From JBJMLO01 sp045805265 (GTDB lineage: Bacteria; Actinomycetota; UBA4738; JACQTL01), in NCBI GenBank assembly GCA_045805265.1, contig JBJMLO010000013.1, positions 570,137-634,136 on the forward strand: a stretch of 64,000 nucleotides of DNA, given 5' to 3'. The notes beneath the pieces were generated by a model, which made no database searches, had not been told where the DNA came from, and saw nothing but the letters and a program-made list of their open reading frames with translations. Shown piece by piece: positions 8,475 to 17,616 of this stretch; within the stretch, counting starts at the first letter, position 1; each line of letters opens with the position of its first letter. Position numbers and translations under genes: made by a program.

Positions 8475-9283
8475 GCGCCTCCACCTCGATTCGCAAAGGC
8501 TTCTTTACTGACACGACGGTCTGCATTGGCTGCAAGGCGTGCGAGGTGGCGTGCAAGCAGTGGAACCAGCTGCCGGACGACGGCTACGTGTTCACCGCGA
8601 TGTCGTACGACAACACCACCACCCTCGGGGCCTCGACGTGGCGCCACGTGGCGTTCGTGGAGCGGCCGGTCGCGTTCGGCCAACAGACCACGGGCGACGG
8701 GCAGTTCTCGTGGCTGATGATGTCGGACGTCTGCAAGCACTGCCGGCGGGCCGGCTGCCTGGAGAACTGCCCGACCGGGGCCATCGTCCGCACCGAGTTC
8801 GACACGGTCTACGTCCAGCCCGACATCTGCAACGGCTGCGGGTACTGCGTGGCCGGGTGCCCGTTCGGCGTCATCGACCGCCGCGACGACGACGGCCGGG
8901 CCTGGAAGTGCACGCTGTGCTACGACCGGCTGAAGGGCGACATGGAACCGGCATGCGCCAAGGCCTGCCCGACCGACTCGATCCAGTTCGGCGACCTGGA
9001 CGAGCTGCGCCGCCGGGCGGAGGAACGAGTCGCGATGCTGCACCGGCGGGGGCAGCGCGAGGCCTACCTGTACGGGGTCGACGCCGAGAACCAGCCGGGA
9101 ACCGAGGGCCTCAACGCGTTCTTCCTCCTGGTCGACCGGCCGGAGGTGTACAACCTGCCGCCCGACCCGGTCGCGCCGGCCAAGAAGGCCCGGTCGGCCT
9201 GGCTCTCGATGGCCGCGGCCGGGCTCGGGATGCTGGTGGCGGCCGCGGGCGCGGTGCTGTCGGCGGGGGACGGATCGCGATGA
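8471..9283 (+). CDS. fdhB: Formate dehydrogenase iron-sulfur subunit
   Basis: This 270-residue electron-transfer subunit carries four [4Fe-4S] clusters. The cysteine groups are CIGCKACEVAC (C18-C28), CKHCRRAGCLENC, CNGCGYCVAGC and CTLC with CAKAC. It passes electrons from FdhA to the membrane subunit. A single hydrophobic helix near the C-terminus (residues ~241-263) probably anchors it, as in FdnH of E. coli. No signal peptide is present. The GTG start overlaps the fdhA stop, and its stop overlaps the ATG of the next gene (ATGA), so all three subunits are coupled. Confidence 0.95.
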   Translation: MSASTSIRKGFFTDTTVCIGCKACEVACKQWNQLPDDGYVFTAMSYDNTTTLGASTWRHVAFVERPVAFGQQTTGDGQFSWLMMSDVCKHCRRAGCLENCPTGAIVRTEFDTVYVQPDICNGCGYCVAGCPFGVIDRRDDDGRAWKCTLCYDRLKGDMEPACAKACPTDSIQFGDLDELRRRAEERVAMLHRRGQREAYLYGVDAENQPGTEGLNAFFLLVDRPEVYNLPPDPVAPAKKARSAWLSMAAAGLGMLVAAAGAVLSAGDGSR

Positions 9284-10431
9284 CGGAGCGCGACGGCCGG
9301 TTCATCGACCCCGAGCGCGGCGTCCTCGAGGGCGAGGGCGCCGGGCAGCGGGTGAAGCGGGCCGAGCTCGACGCCCCGCCGGAGCCGTGGACCGCGGACC
9401 CGACGGCCGACCTCGGGGATCCGACCTACTACGACCGCCCCGTCCTGAAGGAGCCGGTGTGGATCTCCGCGGTGCCCGCGTACTTCTGGGTGGGGGGGGC
9501 GGCGGGCGCTGCGGCCGCCCTGGGTGCCGTAGCCCATCTTGCCGACCGCGACGGGTTCGACGGGTTGATCGAACGGGCCCGGTGGATGACGGCCATCGGT
9601 GGGGGTGTCGGAACCGCGCTGCTCGTCGTGGACCTGGGGAGGCCCACTCGCGCCCTGAACATGCTGCGCGTCTTCCGCCCGTCTTCGCCGATGAGCGTGG
9701 GGTCCTGGACGCTGGCCGGTATGACACCGCTGGCCGCCGGGTCGGCCATCCTGCACCGCTTCGACGGGGCGCTCGGGGCTTTGGGCGAGGCGGCCGGCCT
9801 GGGGTCGGGGGCGCTCGGAGTGCCCCTGGCCGGCTACACCGCGGTGCTGCTGTCGAACACCGCAGTGCCGTTGTGGCAGGGAACCCGGCGTTCGCTGCCG
9901 GCCCTGTTCATGTCCTCGGCCGTCACCACGGCGGCGGGGCTGCTGGGGATGCTCGACCTCGACGAGCGGGAGGAGCGCGTGGTCCGGCGGTTCGGCGTGG
10001 CCGGGCGGATCGCGGACCTCGTGGCGTCGAAGGCGGTCGAACGCGAGGCCGACCGCATCGGCCAGGTCGGCAAGCCGCTGCACGAGGGGCTGGCGGGAAC
10101 TCTGTGGAAGGCGTCGGAGGCGCTGACCGCAGCCAGCCTCGCGCTGTCGCTCCTCCCGGGCCGCCGGACCCGGCTCCGGCGCGTGGTCGAAGGGGGGCTC
10201 GGGGCGGCCGGCTCCCTGGCCATGCGCTTCGCGATCTTCCACGCCGGCAAGACGTCGGCCCGAGACCCCCGGGCGACGTTCCATCAGCAGCGGGCCGGAC
10301 AGGGCGCCGCCGAGGTGACCGGCCGCCCGGCCGTGACCGGACCCGACGGCCAGCTCGCCGCCGATTCCCCGGCGGACGGATTCGGCGGCGACCGGGGCAC
10401 GGAGCCGACCGTGCGGATCGCGAGCTCCTGA
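9280..10431 (+). CDS. NrfD/PsrC-type membrane subunit of formate dehydrogenase
   Basis: The 383-residue protein has a ~60-residue hydrophilic N-terminus, then about eight hydrophobic segments (from VWISAVPAYFWVGGAAGAAA near residue 64). It carries NrfD-family features such as LVVDLGRPTRALNMLRVFRP-like and PMSVGSWTLAG stretches. NrfD proteins pass electrons to or from the quinone pool without heme, in place of the cytochrome b subunit FdnI. The C-terminal ~70 residues are hydrophilic. It shares ATGA with fdhB and TGATG with fdhD, so it is encoded within the same operon. Confidence 0.88.
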   Translation: MTERDGRFIDPERGVLEGEGAGQRVKRAELDAPPEPWTADPTADLGDPTYYDRPVLKEPVWISAVPAYFWVGGAAGAAAALGAVAHLADRDGFDGLIERARWMTAIGGGVGTALLVVDLGRPTRALNMLRVFRPSSPMSVGSWTLAGMTPLAAGSAILHRFDGALGALGEAAGLGSGALGVPLAGYTAVLLSNTAVPLWQGTRRSLPALFMSSAVTTAAGLLGMLDLDEREERVVRRFGVAGRIADLVASKAVEREADRIGQVGKPLHEGLAGTLWKASEALTAASLALSLLPGRRTRLRRVVEGGLGAAGSLAMRFAIFHAGKTSARDPRATFHQQRAGQGAAEVTGRPAVTGPDGQLAADSPADGFGGDRGTEPTVRIASS

Positions 10432-11264
10432 TGCTGCGGACCGGTCCCGAGCGCCCCGGAGGACTGCCGGCAGCCCGGCGGCGGGTGCTGCGGCTCCGCG
10501 ACGGCCGGGTCGACGAGCTGCCGGACTTCCTGGCCGCGGAGGAGCCGCTCGAGATCCGCCTCGGTGGCGAGCGGGTCGCGGTGACCATGCGGACTCCGGG
10601 CCACGACACCGAGCTGGCCGTCGGCTTCCTGGTCGGCGAGGGGATCGTGTCGCCGGCCGACGTCGCCGGCGGCGCCGAGTGCCGCTCCGAGGAGGGCGAC
10701 GGCGGCGTGGCGGACGTCCGGCTGCGCCCGGGCGCGCGGGCGTCGGCCGGCTGGCAGCGGAACTTCTACGCCACGTCGTCGTGCGGTGTGTGCGGGAAGG
10801 CCTCGATCGACGCGATCCGGGTCGCGGCCGGTCCGGTGGCCGACGGCCCAGTCGTGACGACGGGGGTCCTGGCGTCGCTCCCCGACCGGCTCCGCGAGGC
10901 CCAGCGCGTGTTCGACCGCACGGGCGGCCTCCACGCGGCCGGCCTGTTCACCCCCGCCGGCGACCTGGTCACGCTGCGGGAGGACGTCGGCCGCCACAAC
11001 GCCGTCGACAAGGTGGTCGGCCGCCACGCGCTGGCCGGCGACCTCCCGCTGGGCGGCCACGTGCTCCTGGTCTCGGGCCGGGCCTCCTTCGAGCTGGTCC
11101 AGAAGGCCGTGGTGGCCGGCATCCCGATGATCGCGGCGGTCTCCGCCCCCTCCACGCTGGCGGTGGAGCTGGCCGAGGCGTCGAACGCGACCCTGGTGGG
11201 CTTCCTCCGTCCCGGTGGCTTCAACGTCTACACGGGACGGGGTCGGATTCCCGGCTTGGGTTGA
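10431..11264 (+). CDS. fdhD: FdhD sulfurtransferase for formate dehydrogenase maturation
   Basis: FdhD transfers sulfur from cysteine desulfurase to the Mo-bisMGD cofactor and is needed for formate dehydrogenase activity. The 277-residue protein has the catalytic loop SSCGVCGKAS (the CxxC pair near residues 120-123), GHDTELAVGFLVGEGI near residue 60 and REDVGRHNAVDKVVG near residue 184, all diagnostic of the family. Its ATG lies one base into the stop of the preceding membrane subunit. The position next to fdhA supports a selenium/molybdenum formate dehydrogenase unit encoded with its own maturation factor. Confidence 0.96.
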   Translation: MLRTGPERPGGLPAARRRVLRLRDGRVDELPDFLAAEEPLEIRLGGERVAVTMRTPGHDTELAVGFLVGEGIVSPADVAGGAECRSEEGDGGVADVRLRPGARASAGWQRNFYATSSCGVCGKASIDAIRVAAGPVADGPVVTTGVLASLPDRLREAQRVFDRTGGLHAAGLFTPAGDLVTLREDVGRHNAVDKVVGRHALAGDLPLGGHVLLVSGRASFELVQKAVVAGIPMIAAVSAPSTLAVELAEASNATLVGFLRPGGFNVYTGRGRIPGLG

Positions 11265-11362
11265 GCTTCGACCACCTCACGTCCGGCTTCACCTGGCGAG
11301 GGCGGGCGTGAGCGCGTGTGGAGCGGCGTGTTCCCTCGAAGCGTGAGGATCATCATCGAGCG

Positions 11363-11959
11363 GTGAAGGCGCAACTGTCGGGGATCCTGCTGGCGGGCGG
11401 ATCCAGCAGCCGGATGGGAGCCGACAAATCCGACCTGCTGTTCGACGGTGAGCCATTGGCGCGGCGGGTCGCGGCCGTGCTCGCTCAGACTTGTGTGGAG
11501 GTGGTCGTGGCCTCAGGGGACGGGCGGCGGCTCGACTGGCTGGGCTTGCCGCAGGTGGCGGACGTGATCCCCGACGCGGGCCCGCTGGCTGGACTCGTCG
11601 CCGGGCTCGAGGTTGCTCGCACCGAGCTCGTCGCGGTGATCGCCGTGGATATGCCGTTCGCCAGCCCGGCGGTCTTGGAGCTGCTCGCGGAGCGGCGGGA
11701 TGGCCAGGACGCGGTCGTCCCTCGGTCCCACGGGGGGATCGAGCCGCTGCACGCCGTCTACGCCCGCACCGCTGCGGGGCCGTTGCGCACGGCACTGGAG
11801 TCTGGGGAGCACTCGGTTCGGCGGGCCCTGGCCGGCATGGACGTCCTGGTGGTCGAGCCGGACGAGTGGCGTGCGGCCGATCCGACCGGCCGGTTCTCGT
11901 GGAACGTCAACCGGCCCGAGGACCTCGCCCGGCTCCCGCCCGGCGCGCCTGGCGGATGA
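11363..11959 (+). CDS. mobA: Molybdenum cofactor guanylyltransferase
   Basis: MobA adds GMP to molybdopterin to form MGD, which the neighbouring formate dehydrogenase requires. The N-terminal nucleotide-binding signature LLAGGSSSRMGADKSDL is followed by DVIPDAGPLAGL and AVDMPFASP, giving a 198-residue protein of normal family length. GTG at 11363 is the start nearest the conserved N-terminus. An in-frame GTG at 11318 would add 15 residues without conserved content. It lies ~100 bp after fdhD and is probably co-transcribed. Confidence 0.93.
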   Translation: MKAQLSGILLAGGSSSRMGADKSDLLFDGEPLARRVAAVLAQTCVEVVVASGDGRRLDWLGLPQVADVIPDAGPLAGLVAGLEVARTELVAVIAVDMPFASPAVLELLAERRDGQDAVVPRSHGGIEPLHAVYARTAAGPLRTALESGEHSVRRALAGMDVLVVEPDEWRAADPTGRFSWNVNRPEDLARLPPGAPGG

Positions 11960-12015
11960 GAACCGGATCCAGCACACTTCCTGCCGCACGGGCCTCGAGT
12001 GGGAAGGAGCCGACG

Positions 12016-12447
12016 GTGGCCGAACACGACATGAGCTCCCTGTGGGACCGGTGGATCGAACTGTGGAACGGCGACCTCGAGCTGGGCGAGGCGATCGTCC
12101 ACCCGGAGTTCGAGCTGCACCGGATCCCACCTCCGCACATCCCGGATGCGCCCAATGGTCGGACGTACCTGCTGACGTGGGTGAGGGAGACGCGTTCGTT
12201 CTTCGACGACCTGCGGTTCACCGTCGTGGTGGGACCCGTCGTCGACGGCGAGATGGTGGCCGGGCGGTGGGTCGCCGAGGGCGGCTACCAGGGTGGCATT
12301 CCGGGGAGCACGGCGCCCGTCGGCACCAGGGTGCGCTTCCACGGCAACGACATCTGGCGGGCGGAGAACGGCCAGGTCCGCGAGTACTGGCTGAGCGACG
12401 ACCTGTTCGATCTCGCGATGCAGATCGGGGTCATCCCGGCGGGCTGA
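12016..12447 (+). CDS. SnoaL-like/NTF2-fold protein
   Basis: The 143-residue protein has SnoaL-fold features: WDRWIELWNGDLELGEAIVH at the start, then FRVxGNDIWRAENGQVREYW-like segments (here VRFHGNDIWRAENGQVREYW). The fold is used by polyketide cyclases, dehydratases and ester cyclases; the substrate is unknown. GTG at 12016 follows GGGAAGGAG. An in-frame ATG at 11956 overlaps the mobA stop and would add 20 residues, so the start is not certain. The gene sits between mobA and a convergent DUF6457 gene. Confidence 0.75.
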   Translation: MAEHDMSSLWDRWIELWNGDLELGEAIVHPEFELHRIPPPHIPDAPNGRTYLLTWVRETRSFFDDLRFTVVVGPVVDGEMVAGRWVAEGGYQGGIPGSTAPVGTRVRFHGNDIWRAENGQVREYWLSDDLFDLAMQIGVIPAG

Positions 12448-12453
12448 GCCCGT

Positions 12454-12705
12454 TCACCCACGCGGCTCGGCCGGCTCGGGCGGCAGGACGGCCTCCAGCC
12501 GGTCGAGCGCCTGAGCGAGGGCCGCGCCCCGCTCCTCCCCGGATCCGCCGGCCGCCGCGCCGAGCAGGAACGCCACGAGCGGCGCGTCCTTGCGCTCCAC
12601 GCGGTGGGCCACCTCCCGCGTGGCCCGCAGCAGTCGGCCGGACTCCTCGCGCCCGAGCGGCTCGACGCCCAGCGCGGCCGCCAGCTCATCCAGCCATGGG
12701 TCCAT
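12454..12705 (-). CDS. DUF6457 small protein linked to molybdenum cofactor genes
   Basis: The 83-residue acidic helical protein (MDPWLDELAAALGVEPLGRE, then ATREVAHRVERKDAPLVAFL) resembles the DUF6457 family. Proteins of this family are often found near or fused to MobA in actinobacteria, so its location 0.5 kb from mobA fits. The biochemical role is unknown. The gene is convergent with the SnoaL-like gene, leaving only 6 bp between the stops. Confidence 0.75.
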   Translation of the reverse strand: MDPWLDELAAALGVEPLGREESGRLLRATREVAHRVERKDAPLVAFLLGAAAGGSGEERGAALAQALDRLEAVLPPEPAEPRG

Positions 12706-12865
12706 CCGCGCCCGCCTTTCGTCGCCGTTCCCGAGCCGACGGATCACAATAGCCGGGCGACCGGTTTGGACGACCGGGAGGACCGGGGATAGCCTTCCGC
12801 GAGGTCCCCGAGCGCCGCGCCCCGCCCGCACCCGACTGCGGAGGAACGAGCGTGCTGACTGGTCG

Positions 12866-12871
12866 TAGGCT
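12866..12871 (+). promoter_or_regulatory. Putative -10 box of ctaE-qcrCAB
   Basis: TAGGCT lies six bases before the ctaE GTG with no ribosome-binding site between, which suggests a leaderless transcript for the cytochrome operon. Confidence 0.45.
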
Positions 12872-12877
12872 GAATCC

Positions 12878-13471
12878 GTGACCACCGTGCCGACCGCGAC
12901 GGCGGCGCGCGGGCCCACCGCCCGGACGGCGAGGCCCGTCCCCCTGCTGGTGGTGGGCATCGTCCTGTTCCTCGGCTCCGAGCTGATGTTCTTCTCGTCG
13001 CTGTTCGGGATGTACTTCACGCTGCGGGCGCACACCCAGCCGTGGACCCCCGTCGACGTGAAGGTCGACCTCACGCGGCTGTTCTTCACGAGCGTCCTGG
13101 TGGCGTCGAGCTTCACCATGCAGCGCGCGGTCCACCGCATCAAGGCCGGCGACCTGGCCGGCATGCGCCGGTGGATCTGGCTGTCGTTCGGGATGGGCGC
13201 GGTGTTCCTGGGCGGGCAGACCCACGAGTGGCTGACGCTGCCGTTCAAGGTCCACACCGACGCGTACGGGTCCGCCTTCTACACGATGACCGGGTTCCAC
13301 GGCCTGCACGTGTTCGCCGGGCTCGTGCTGATGCTGGTGATCCAGGGCCGCGCCGGGCAGGGCGCCTACTCCGGCGAGGAACACGCCGGCGTGGAGGTCG
13401 CGACGTACTACTGGCACTTCGTCGACATCGTCTGGATCGCGTTGTTCTCGGTGCTGTTCGTCGTCCGATGA
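12878..13471 (+). CDS. ctaE: Cytochrome c oxidase subunit III
   Basis: The 197-residue membrane protein has five hydrophobic segments, the short form typical of actinobacteria. It shows subunit III motifs such as LGSELMFFSSLFGMYFTLRA, MTGFHGLHVFAGL and VATYYWHFVDIVWI. It supports the aa3 oxidase catalytic core (CtaC/CtaD). As in other actinobacteria it leads the qcrCAB operon rather than adjoining ctaD. Its stop overlaps the qcrC ATG. Confidence 0.96.
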   Translation: MTTVPTATAARGPTARTARPVPLLVVGIVLFLGSELMFFSSLFGMYFTLRAHTQPWTPVDVKVDLTRLFFTSVLVASSFTMQRAVHRIKAGDLAGMRRWIWLSFGMGAVFLGGQTHEWLTLPFKVHTDAYGSAFYTMTGFHGLHVFAGLVLMLVIQGRAGQGAYSGEEHAGVEVATYYWHFVDIVWIALFSVLFVVR

Positions 13472-14316
13472 GGCGGCAGCGGGAACCCGGAGCCCCTCTC
13501 GGCCGCCGCGCCCTCCTGGCGATGGGCGCGGCCGTCCTCGCCGTCAGCGTGCCATTGGGGATCCTCCTCGCGCCGAAGGCGGCCGGTGGTCCGCGGCCGG
13601 CGGTCTCCCCGACGCCCGTCCCGGCATCCTCGGGAGCGACGCCCTCGTTCTCACCGACCGCGTCCGCGTCGCCGACCGACCTCACCGCCGGCAAGGAGGC
13701 GTACGAGGAGCGCTGCTCGACCTGCCACGGGTCGCGAGCCGAGGGGTCCGACCAGGCTCCGCCCATCGCCGGGCTCGGGCCCGCCTTCTACGACTTCATG
13801 ATGTCGACCGGCCGCATGCCGCTCGACCAGACCGGTGTCCAGGCCCGCCGGCGGCCTCCGGTGCTCGGCCCTGACCAGATCCGCGCGATCAGCGACTACT
13901 TGGAATCGATCCCCCCGGGCGACGGGATCCAGATCCCCGAGGTGAACACGGACGCCGGCGACATCTCGCTGGGCCAGGAGACTTACCAGTCGAACTGCGC
14001 CCCCTGCCACGGGGTCACCGGGCACGGCGGGGCAGTCGGGCCGCTCGACGCGCCTCCCCTGAGTGACGCCACCGCGGTCCAGGTCGCGGAGGCCATCCGG
14101 ATCGGACCGGGGACCATGCCGGTATTCGACGAGAGCACCATCGACCAGCGGACGCTCGATTCCGTGGTGGCCTACGTGGTGTACCTCCGCCACCCGGACG
14201 ACCGCGGTGGCGGCAGCCTGGGCGGGGTGGGGCCGCTGATCGAGGGGTTCGTCGCGCTGTTCGGCGGGCTCGGGCTGGCGGTGTTGATCACGAGGAACGT
14301 CGGGACGAGGTCGTGA
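13468..14316 (+). CDS. qcrC: Diheme cytochrome c subunit of the bc1 complex
   Basis: The 282-residue protein has an N-terminal membrane anchor (residues ~14-34) and a Pro/Ser/Thr linker. Two cytochrome c domains follow, with heme sites CSTCH (near residue 87) and CAPCH (near 178), and methionine ligands plausibly in GRMP and GTMP. A C-terminal helix (~255-275) re-enters the membrane. This architecture matches actinobacterial QcrC, which passes electrons straight to the CuA centre in a bc1-aa3 supercomplex without soluble cytochrome c. Hemes must be attached by the Ccm system encoded 9 kb away. Confidence 0.96.
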   Translation: MRRQREPGAPLGRRALLAMGAAVLAVSVPLGILLAPKAAGGPRPAVSPTPVPASSGATPSFSPTASASPTDLTAGKEAYEERCSTCHGSRAEGSDQAPPIAGLGPAFYDFMMSTGRMPLDQTGVQARRRPPVLGPDQIRAISDYLESIPPGDGIQIPEVNTDAGDISLGQETYQSNCAPCHGVTGHGGAVGPLDAPPLSDATAVQVAEAIRIGPGTMPVFDESTIDQRTLDSVVAYVVYLRHPDDRGGGSLGGVGPLIEGFVALFGGLGLAVLITRNVGTRS

Positions 14317-14332
14317 GCAGGAGGGGCCGACG

Positions 14333-15409
14333 TTGAGCGACCACCGGGACGAAGAGCGGGCCGATTCCCGCCGCGCCCGGCGGGCCGCGAAGGCCGCAGG
14401 CGCGGCGGGAGCGGCCGGCGCGGCGCTCGGCGTCCGTCGCCTGTTCCGACGCGGGGGAGGGGCCGACGCGCCAGGCGGGACACCGGAACCCGAGGGCCCG
14501 CGCGTTCCCATCTCGGAGCACCCGGGCGAGACGACGTTCGTGTCCAGGCACCGGGACCCGCTCGGGGAACGGCGGGCGTCCCGGCGCATCGCGGCGCTGT
14601 TGCTGTTGAGCGCGGCGTCCGGCATCGGGCTGCTCGTCCTGTACGCGCTGGGAGGGCAGACCCAGTTGGAGGGAACGCTGATCGCCCTCACTCTGGGCGG
14701 CATGGGCTTCGCCCTGATCCTGTGGGGCAAGCACCTGTTCCCCCACGAGGTCGTCACCGAGCCGCGCGAGCCCCACGAGTCCGAGGCCGGGACCCAGCGG
14801 ATCGCCGAGGACCTGATCGAGCAGACGGAGACGGACGTCACGCGCCGCCGGTTCCTGACGCGCCTGCTGATCGGCGCCGCGGGCGCGTTCGGCCTGGCGC
14901 TGGTGTTCCCCATCCGGTCGCTCGGGCCGAGCCCGGGCAACGTCCTGTTCCACACCGCGTGGCGGCGGGGCATGCGGCTGCTCGACGAGACCGGCGCGCC
15001 GGTCCGTGTCGACACCCTGCCGGTGGACGGCGTGGTCACGGTGTTCCCGGAAGGCCACGTGGGCGACGCGAACGCGCAGGCCATCATGGTCCGGGTGGAT
15101 CGGGACCAGCTGGCGCTGCCAGCGGGGCGGGAGGGGTGGGCCCCCGACGGGAACGTGTGCTACTCGAAGCTGTGCACCCACGCCGGGTGCCCGGTGGGGC
15201 TGTACCTCGCGACCTACCACCAGCTGCAGTGCCCGTGCCACCAGTCCGCGTTCAACGTCCTGAAGGGGGCGACCGTGGTGTTCGGCCCAGCGACGCGGCC
15301 GCTGCCCCAGCTTCCCGTCGACGTCGACGACCAGGGGTTCCTGGTGGCGCGGGGCGACTTCAGCGCGCCGGTGGGGCCGGGATTCTGGAACCGGGGGGAC
15401 GGGCCGTGA
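14333..15409 (+). CDS. qcrA: Rieske iron-sulfur subunit of the bc1 complex
   Basis: The 358-residue protein has three transmembrane helices (about residues 84-106, 110-132 and 176-195), as in actinobacterial QcrA. They precede a Rieske domain with CTHAGCPVGLY and CPCHQSAF, which supply the 2Fe-2S ligands and the stabilising disulfide. The N-terminal 40 residues are basic and Ala-rich. The start is TTG at 14333, preceded by CAGGAGGGG. The stop overlaps the GTG of qcrB. Confidence 0.96.
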   Translation: MSDHRDEERADSRRARRAAKAAGAAGAAGAALGVRRLFRRGGGADAPGGTPEPEGPRVPISEHPGETTFVSRHRDPLGERRASRRIAALLLLSAASGIGLLVLYALGGQTQLEGTLIALTLGGMGFALILWGKHLFPHEVVTEPREPHESEAGTQRIAEDLIEQTETDVTRRRFLTRLLIGAAGAFGLALVFPIRSLGPSPGNVLFHTAWRRGMRLLDETGAPVRVDTLPVDGVVTVFPEGHVGDANAQAIMVRVDRDQLALPAGREGWAPDGNVCYSKLCTHAGCPVGLYLATYHQLQCPCHQSAFNVLKGATVVFGPATRPLPQLPVDVDDQGFLVARGDFSAPVGPGFWNRGDGP

Positions 15410-16860
15410 GCAAGGGCCCGATGACCCGCCGGGTGTTCCGGTGGTTCGACGAGCGCCTCGGGGCCGCGTCGTTCGCCCGGCGCTCGCTGAACAAGGTCTT
15501 TCCGGACCACTGGTCGTTCATGCTGGGCGAGATCGCGCTGTACTGCTTCATCATCCTGGTGCTCACCGGGATCTTCCTGACCTTCTTCTACGTGCCCGAC
15601 TCGAAGGAGGTCGTGTACCACGGCGCGTACGCCCCGCTCCGTGGCCAGGAGATGTCCCGCGCCTACGAGTCCGTGGTGAAGCTGTCGTTCGAGGTGCGGG
15701 CCGGGCTGGTGTTCCGGCAGATCCACCACTGGGCCGCGCTGATCATGGTCGGCGCCGTCGCGGCGCACGCCTCCCGGGTGTTCTTCACCGGCGCGTTCCG
15801 CAAGCCCAGGGACCTGAACTGGATGCTCGGCGTGACCCTGCTCCTGCTCACGATCGGCATCGGGTTCGCTGGGTACTCGCTCCCCGACGACCTGCTGTCG
15901 GGGACCGGGATCCGCATCGCCTACTCGATCGTGCTGTCGATCCCGTTCGTCGGGACGTGGCTGGCGTTCCTGCTGTTCGGCGGGCACTACCCGTCGCCCG
16001 ACACCCTGAACCGGCTGTTCGTGCTGCACATCTTCATCCTGCCGGCGCTCATCGCCGGGGTCCTGGGGGCGCACCTGGCCATCGTGTGGCGGCAGAAGCA
16101 CACCCACTTCCCCGGCGGGAAACCGGTGCGGACTGAGACGAACATCCAGGGCGAGCGGCTGTTCCCCCGGTACGCGTTCAAGTCGACCGGGCTGTTCCTC
16201 GTGCTTGGCGCGATCCTCGCCCTGCTGGGGGGGTTGGCTCAGATCAACCCGGTGTGGCTGTACGGCCCGTACGACCCCGCCACGGTCTCGGGGGGGTCGC
16301 AGCCGGACTGGTACGTGGGGTGGCTGGAGGGCGCGCTGCGGCTGTTCCCGGGATGGGAGACCCGGGGCTTCGGCCACGAGATCGCGGCTCCCTTCTTCCC
16401 GGCGGTGCTGCTGCCGGGAATCGTGTTCACGGTGATGTTCCTGTGGCCGGCCATCGAGCGCCGCATCACGGGGGACCGTGAGGAGCACAACCTGCTGAAC
16501 TTCCCCCGGGACCTGCCGTGGCGCACGGCGTTCGGCGTGGCGGTGCTGGTGTTCATGACCGTGCTGACCGTCGCCGGGGGCAACGACCTGATCGCCTCGT
16601 TCTTCGGCGTCTCCGTCGAGGCCATGACCCGGGTGTTGCGGGTGGCGGTGTTCGCGCTGCCGGCCCTGGCGTTTGCCGTGACCTACTACCTGATGCGCGA
16701 GCTCCGCAGGACCGGGCTCCACCCGGTGCGCCAGGCGGCGGTGGTCACCGTCCGGCGGACGGCGGAGGGCGGCTTCGAGGCGGCCGAGGAGTTCGAGGCC
16801 GGCGGGATCCAAAACCCCGAGGGCGAGGAATCGACCGAGCCCGAGGTGGTCCGGGACTGA
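15406..16860 (+). CDS. qcrB: Cytochrome b subunit of the bc1 complex
   Basis: The 484-residue protein has about eight transmembrane helices. Heme-ligating histidine pairs lie in RQIHHWAALIMVGAVAAHASR and HIFILPALIAGVLGAHLAIV. The quinol-oxidation motif is PDWY (SQPDWYVGWLEGALRLFPGW), the form seen in actinobacteria instead of PEWY. It oxidises menaquinol and is the last gene of ctaE-qcrC-qcrA-qcrB. A 13-bp hairpin follows the stop. Confidence 0.97.
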   Translation: MSKGPMTRRVFRWFDERLGAASFARRSLNKVFPDHWSFMLGEIALYCFIILVLTGIFLTFFYVPDSKEVVYHGAYAPLRGQEMSRAYESVVKLSFEVRAGLVFRQIHHWAALIMVGAVAAHASRVFFTGAFRKPRDLNWMLGVTLLLLTIGIGFAGYSLPDDLLSGTGIRIAYSIVLSIPFVGTWLAFLLFGGHYPSPDTLNRLFVLHIFILPALIAGVLGAHLAIVWRQKHTHFPGGKPVRTETNIQGERLFPRYAFKSTGLFLVLGAILALLGGLAQINPVWLYGPYDPATVSGGSQPDWYVGWLEGALRLFPGWETRGFGHEIAAPFFPAVLLPGIVFTVMFLWPAIERRITGDREEHNLLNFPRDLPWRTAFGVAVLVFMTVLTVAGGNDLIASFFGVSVEAMTRVLRVAVFALPALAFAVTYYLMRELRRTGLHPVRQAAVVTVRRTAEGGFEAAEEFEAGGIQNPEGEESTEPEVVRD

Positions 16861-16874
16861 TCGCGCCGTACGAG

Positions 16875-16910
16875 GACGGAGGCCGCCGGATCGCCCGGGC
16901 GGCCTCCGTC
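16875..16910. terminator. Bidirectional hairpin terminator between qcrB and an RTX-type gene
   Basis: GACGGAGGCCGCC (16875-16887) and GGCGGCCTCCGTC (16898-16910) form a perfect 13-bp stem with a 10-nt loop between two convergent genes. There is no T tract, so intrinsic termination is likely but not certain. Confidence 0.6.
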
Positions 16911-16936
16911 TCCGTCTCGGTCGGTTGGCCCTCGGG

Positions 16937-17464
16937 TCAGTCGCCCGCGCAGTTGCCCGACTCCTCCACGTTGACCACGTGGTCGCCGGAGTCGATGTCG
17001 AACCGGTCGTGGCCGATGCCGCCGTCGGCATGGTCGTTGCCGTGCACGCCGTCGACCGTGTACAGGCAGTCGGCGCCCGCATTGCCGAACAGGTGGTCCG
17101 GGCCATCGAAGCCCCGGATCTCGTCGTCGCCGTTGTTGCCCCGGAGGGTGTCCGCGCCGGCGTTGCCGTCGATGATGTCGTTGCCGAAGCCGCCGTCGAC
17201 CACGTCGGCGCCGGGGCCGGCGATGATCGTGTCGTTGCCGGAGCCGCCGGCGATCGAGTCCGCGCCGCCCCGCCCCTTGATGAAGTCCCTGCCGCCGAAG
17301 CCGCAGATCACGTCGGGATCCGGCGTGCCGATGAGCGTGTCGTTCCCCGGCGTCCCCGGGATCGTGCACTCCCCCCTGCCGGCCTTCGCGGCCGACGCGC
17401 CGGTCGGGACCGCGAACAACGCGATCCCGAGCATGGCAACCACCACGAACCACCACTTCCGCAT
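16937..17464 (-). CDS. Small secreted RTX-type calcium-binding repeat protein
   Basis: The 175-residue protein has a signal peptide (MRKWWFVVVAMLGIALFAVP) followed by about nine GGxGxDxxx nonapeptide repeats (for example GGSGNDTII, GGFGNDIID and GNNGDDEIR). These form a calcium-binding parallel beta-roll. Conserved cysteines bracket the repeats (CTIPGT near the start, NCAGD at the end). It looks like one half of the larger two-part paralogs at 25.7 and 62.1 kb. Export is by Sec rather than a C-terminal type I signal. ATG at 17464 is chosen because GGGGAGG lies seven bases upstream. No function beyond calcium binding can be inferred. Confidence 0.85.
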   Translation of the reverse strand: MRKWWFVVVAMLGIALFAVPTGASAAKAGRGECTIPGTPGNDTLIGTPDPDVICGFGGRDFIKGRGGADSIAGGSGNDTIIAGPGADVVDGGFGNDIIDGNAGADTLRGNNGDDEIRGFDGPDHLFGNAGADCLYTVDGVHGNDHADGGIGHDRFDIDSGDHVVNVEESGNCAGD

Positions 17465-17616
17465 CCGAACCTCCCCAGTCGTCGGAACTCGCACCGTACC
17501 GCAGTCCGCGCCCCAGGGCCAGGACGGTCATTGACACGCCCCGATCGGCAGGAATACGGTTCGGCCGTCGAGCCACCAGCGGCTCCAGGGGGCCGCCGAA
17601 CAGGATTGGGGGGGTC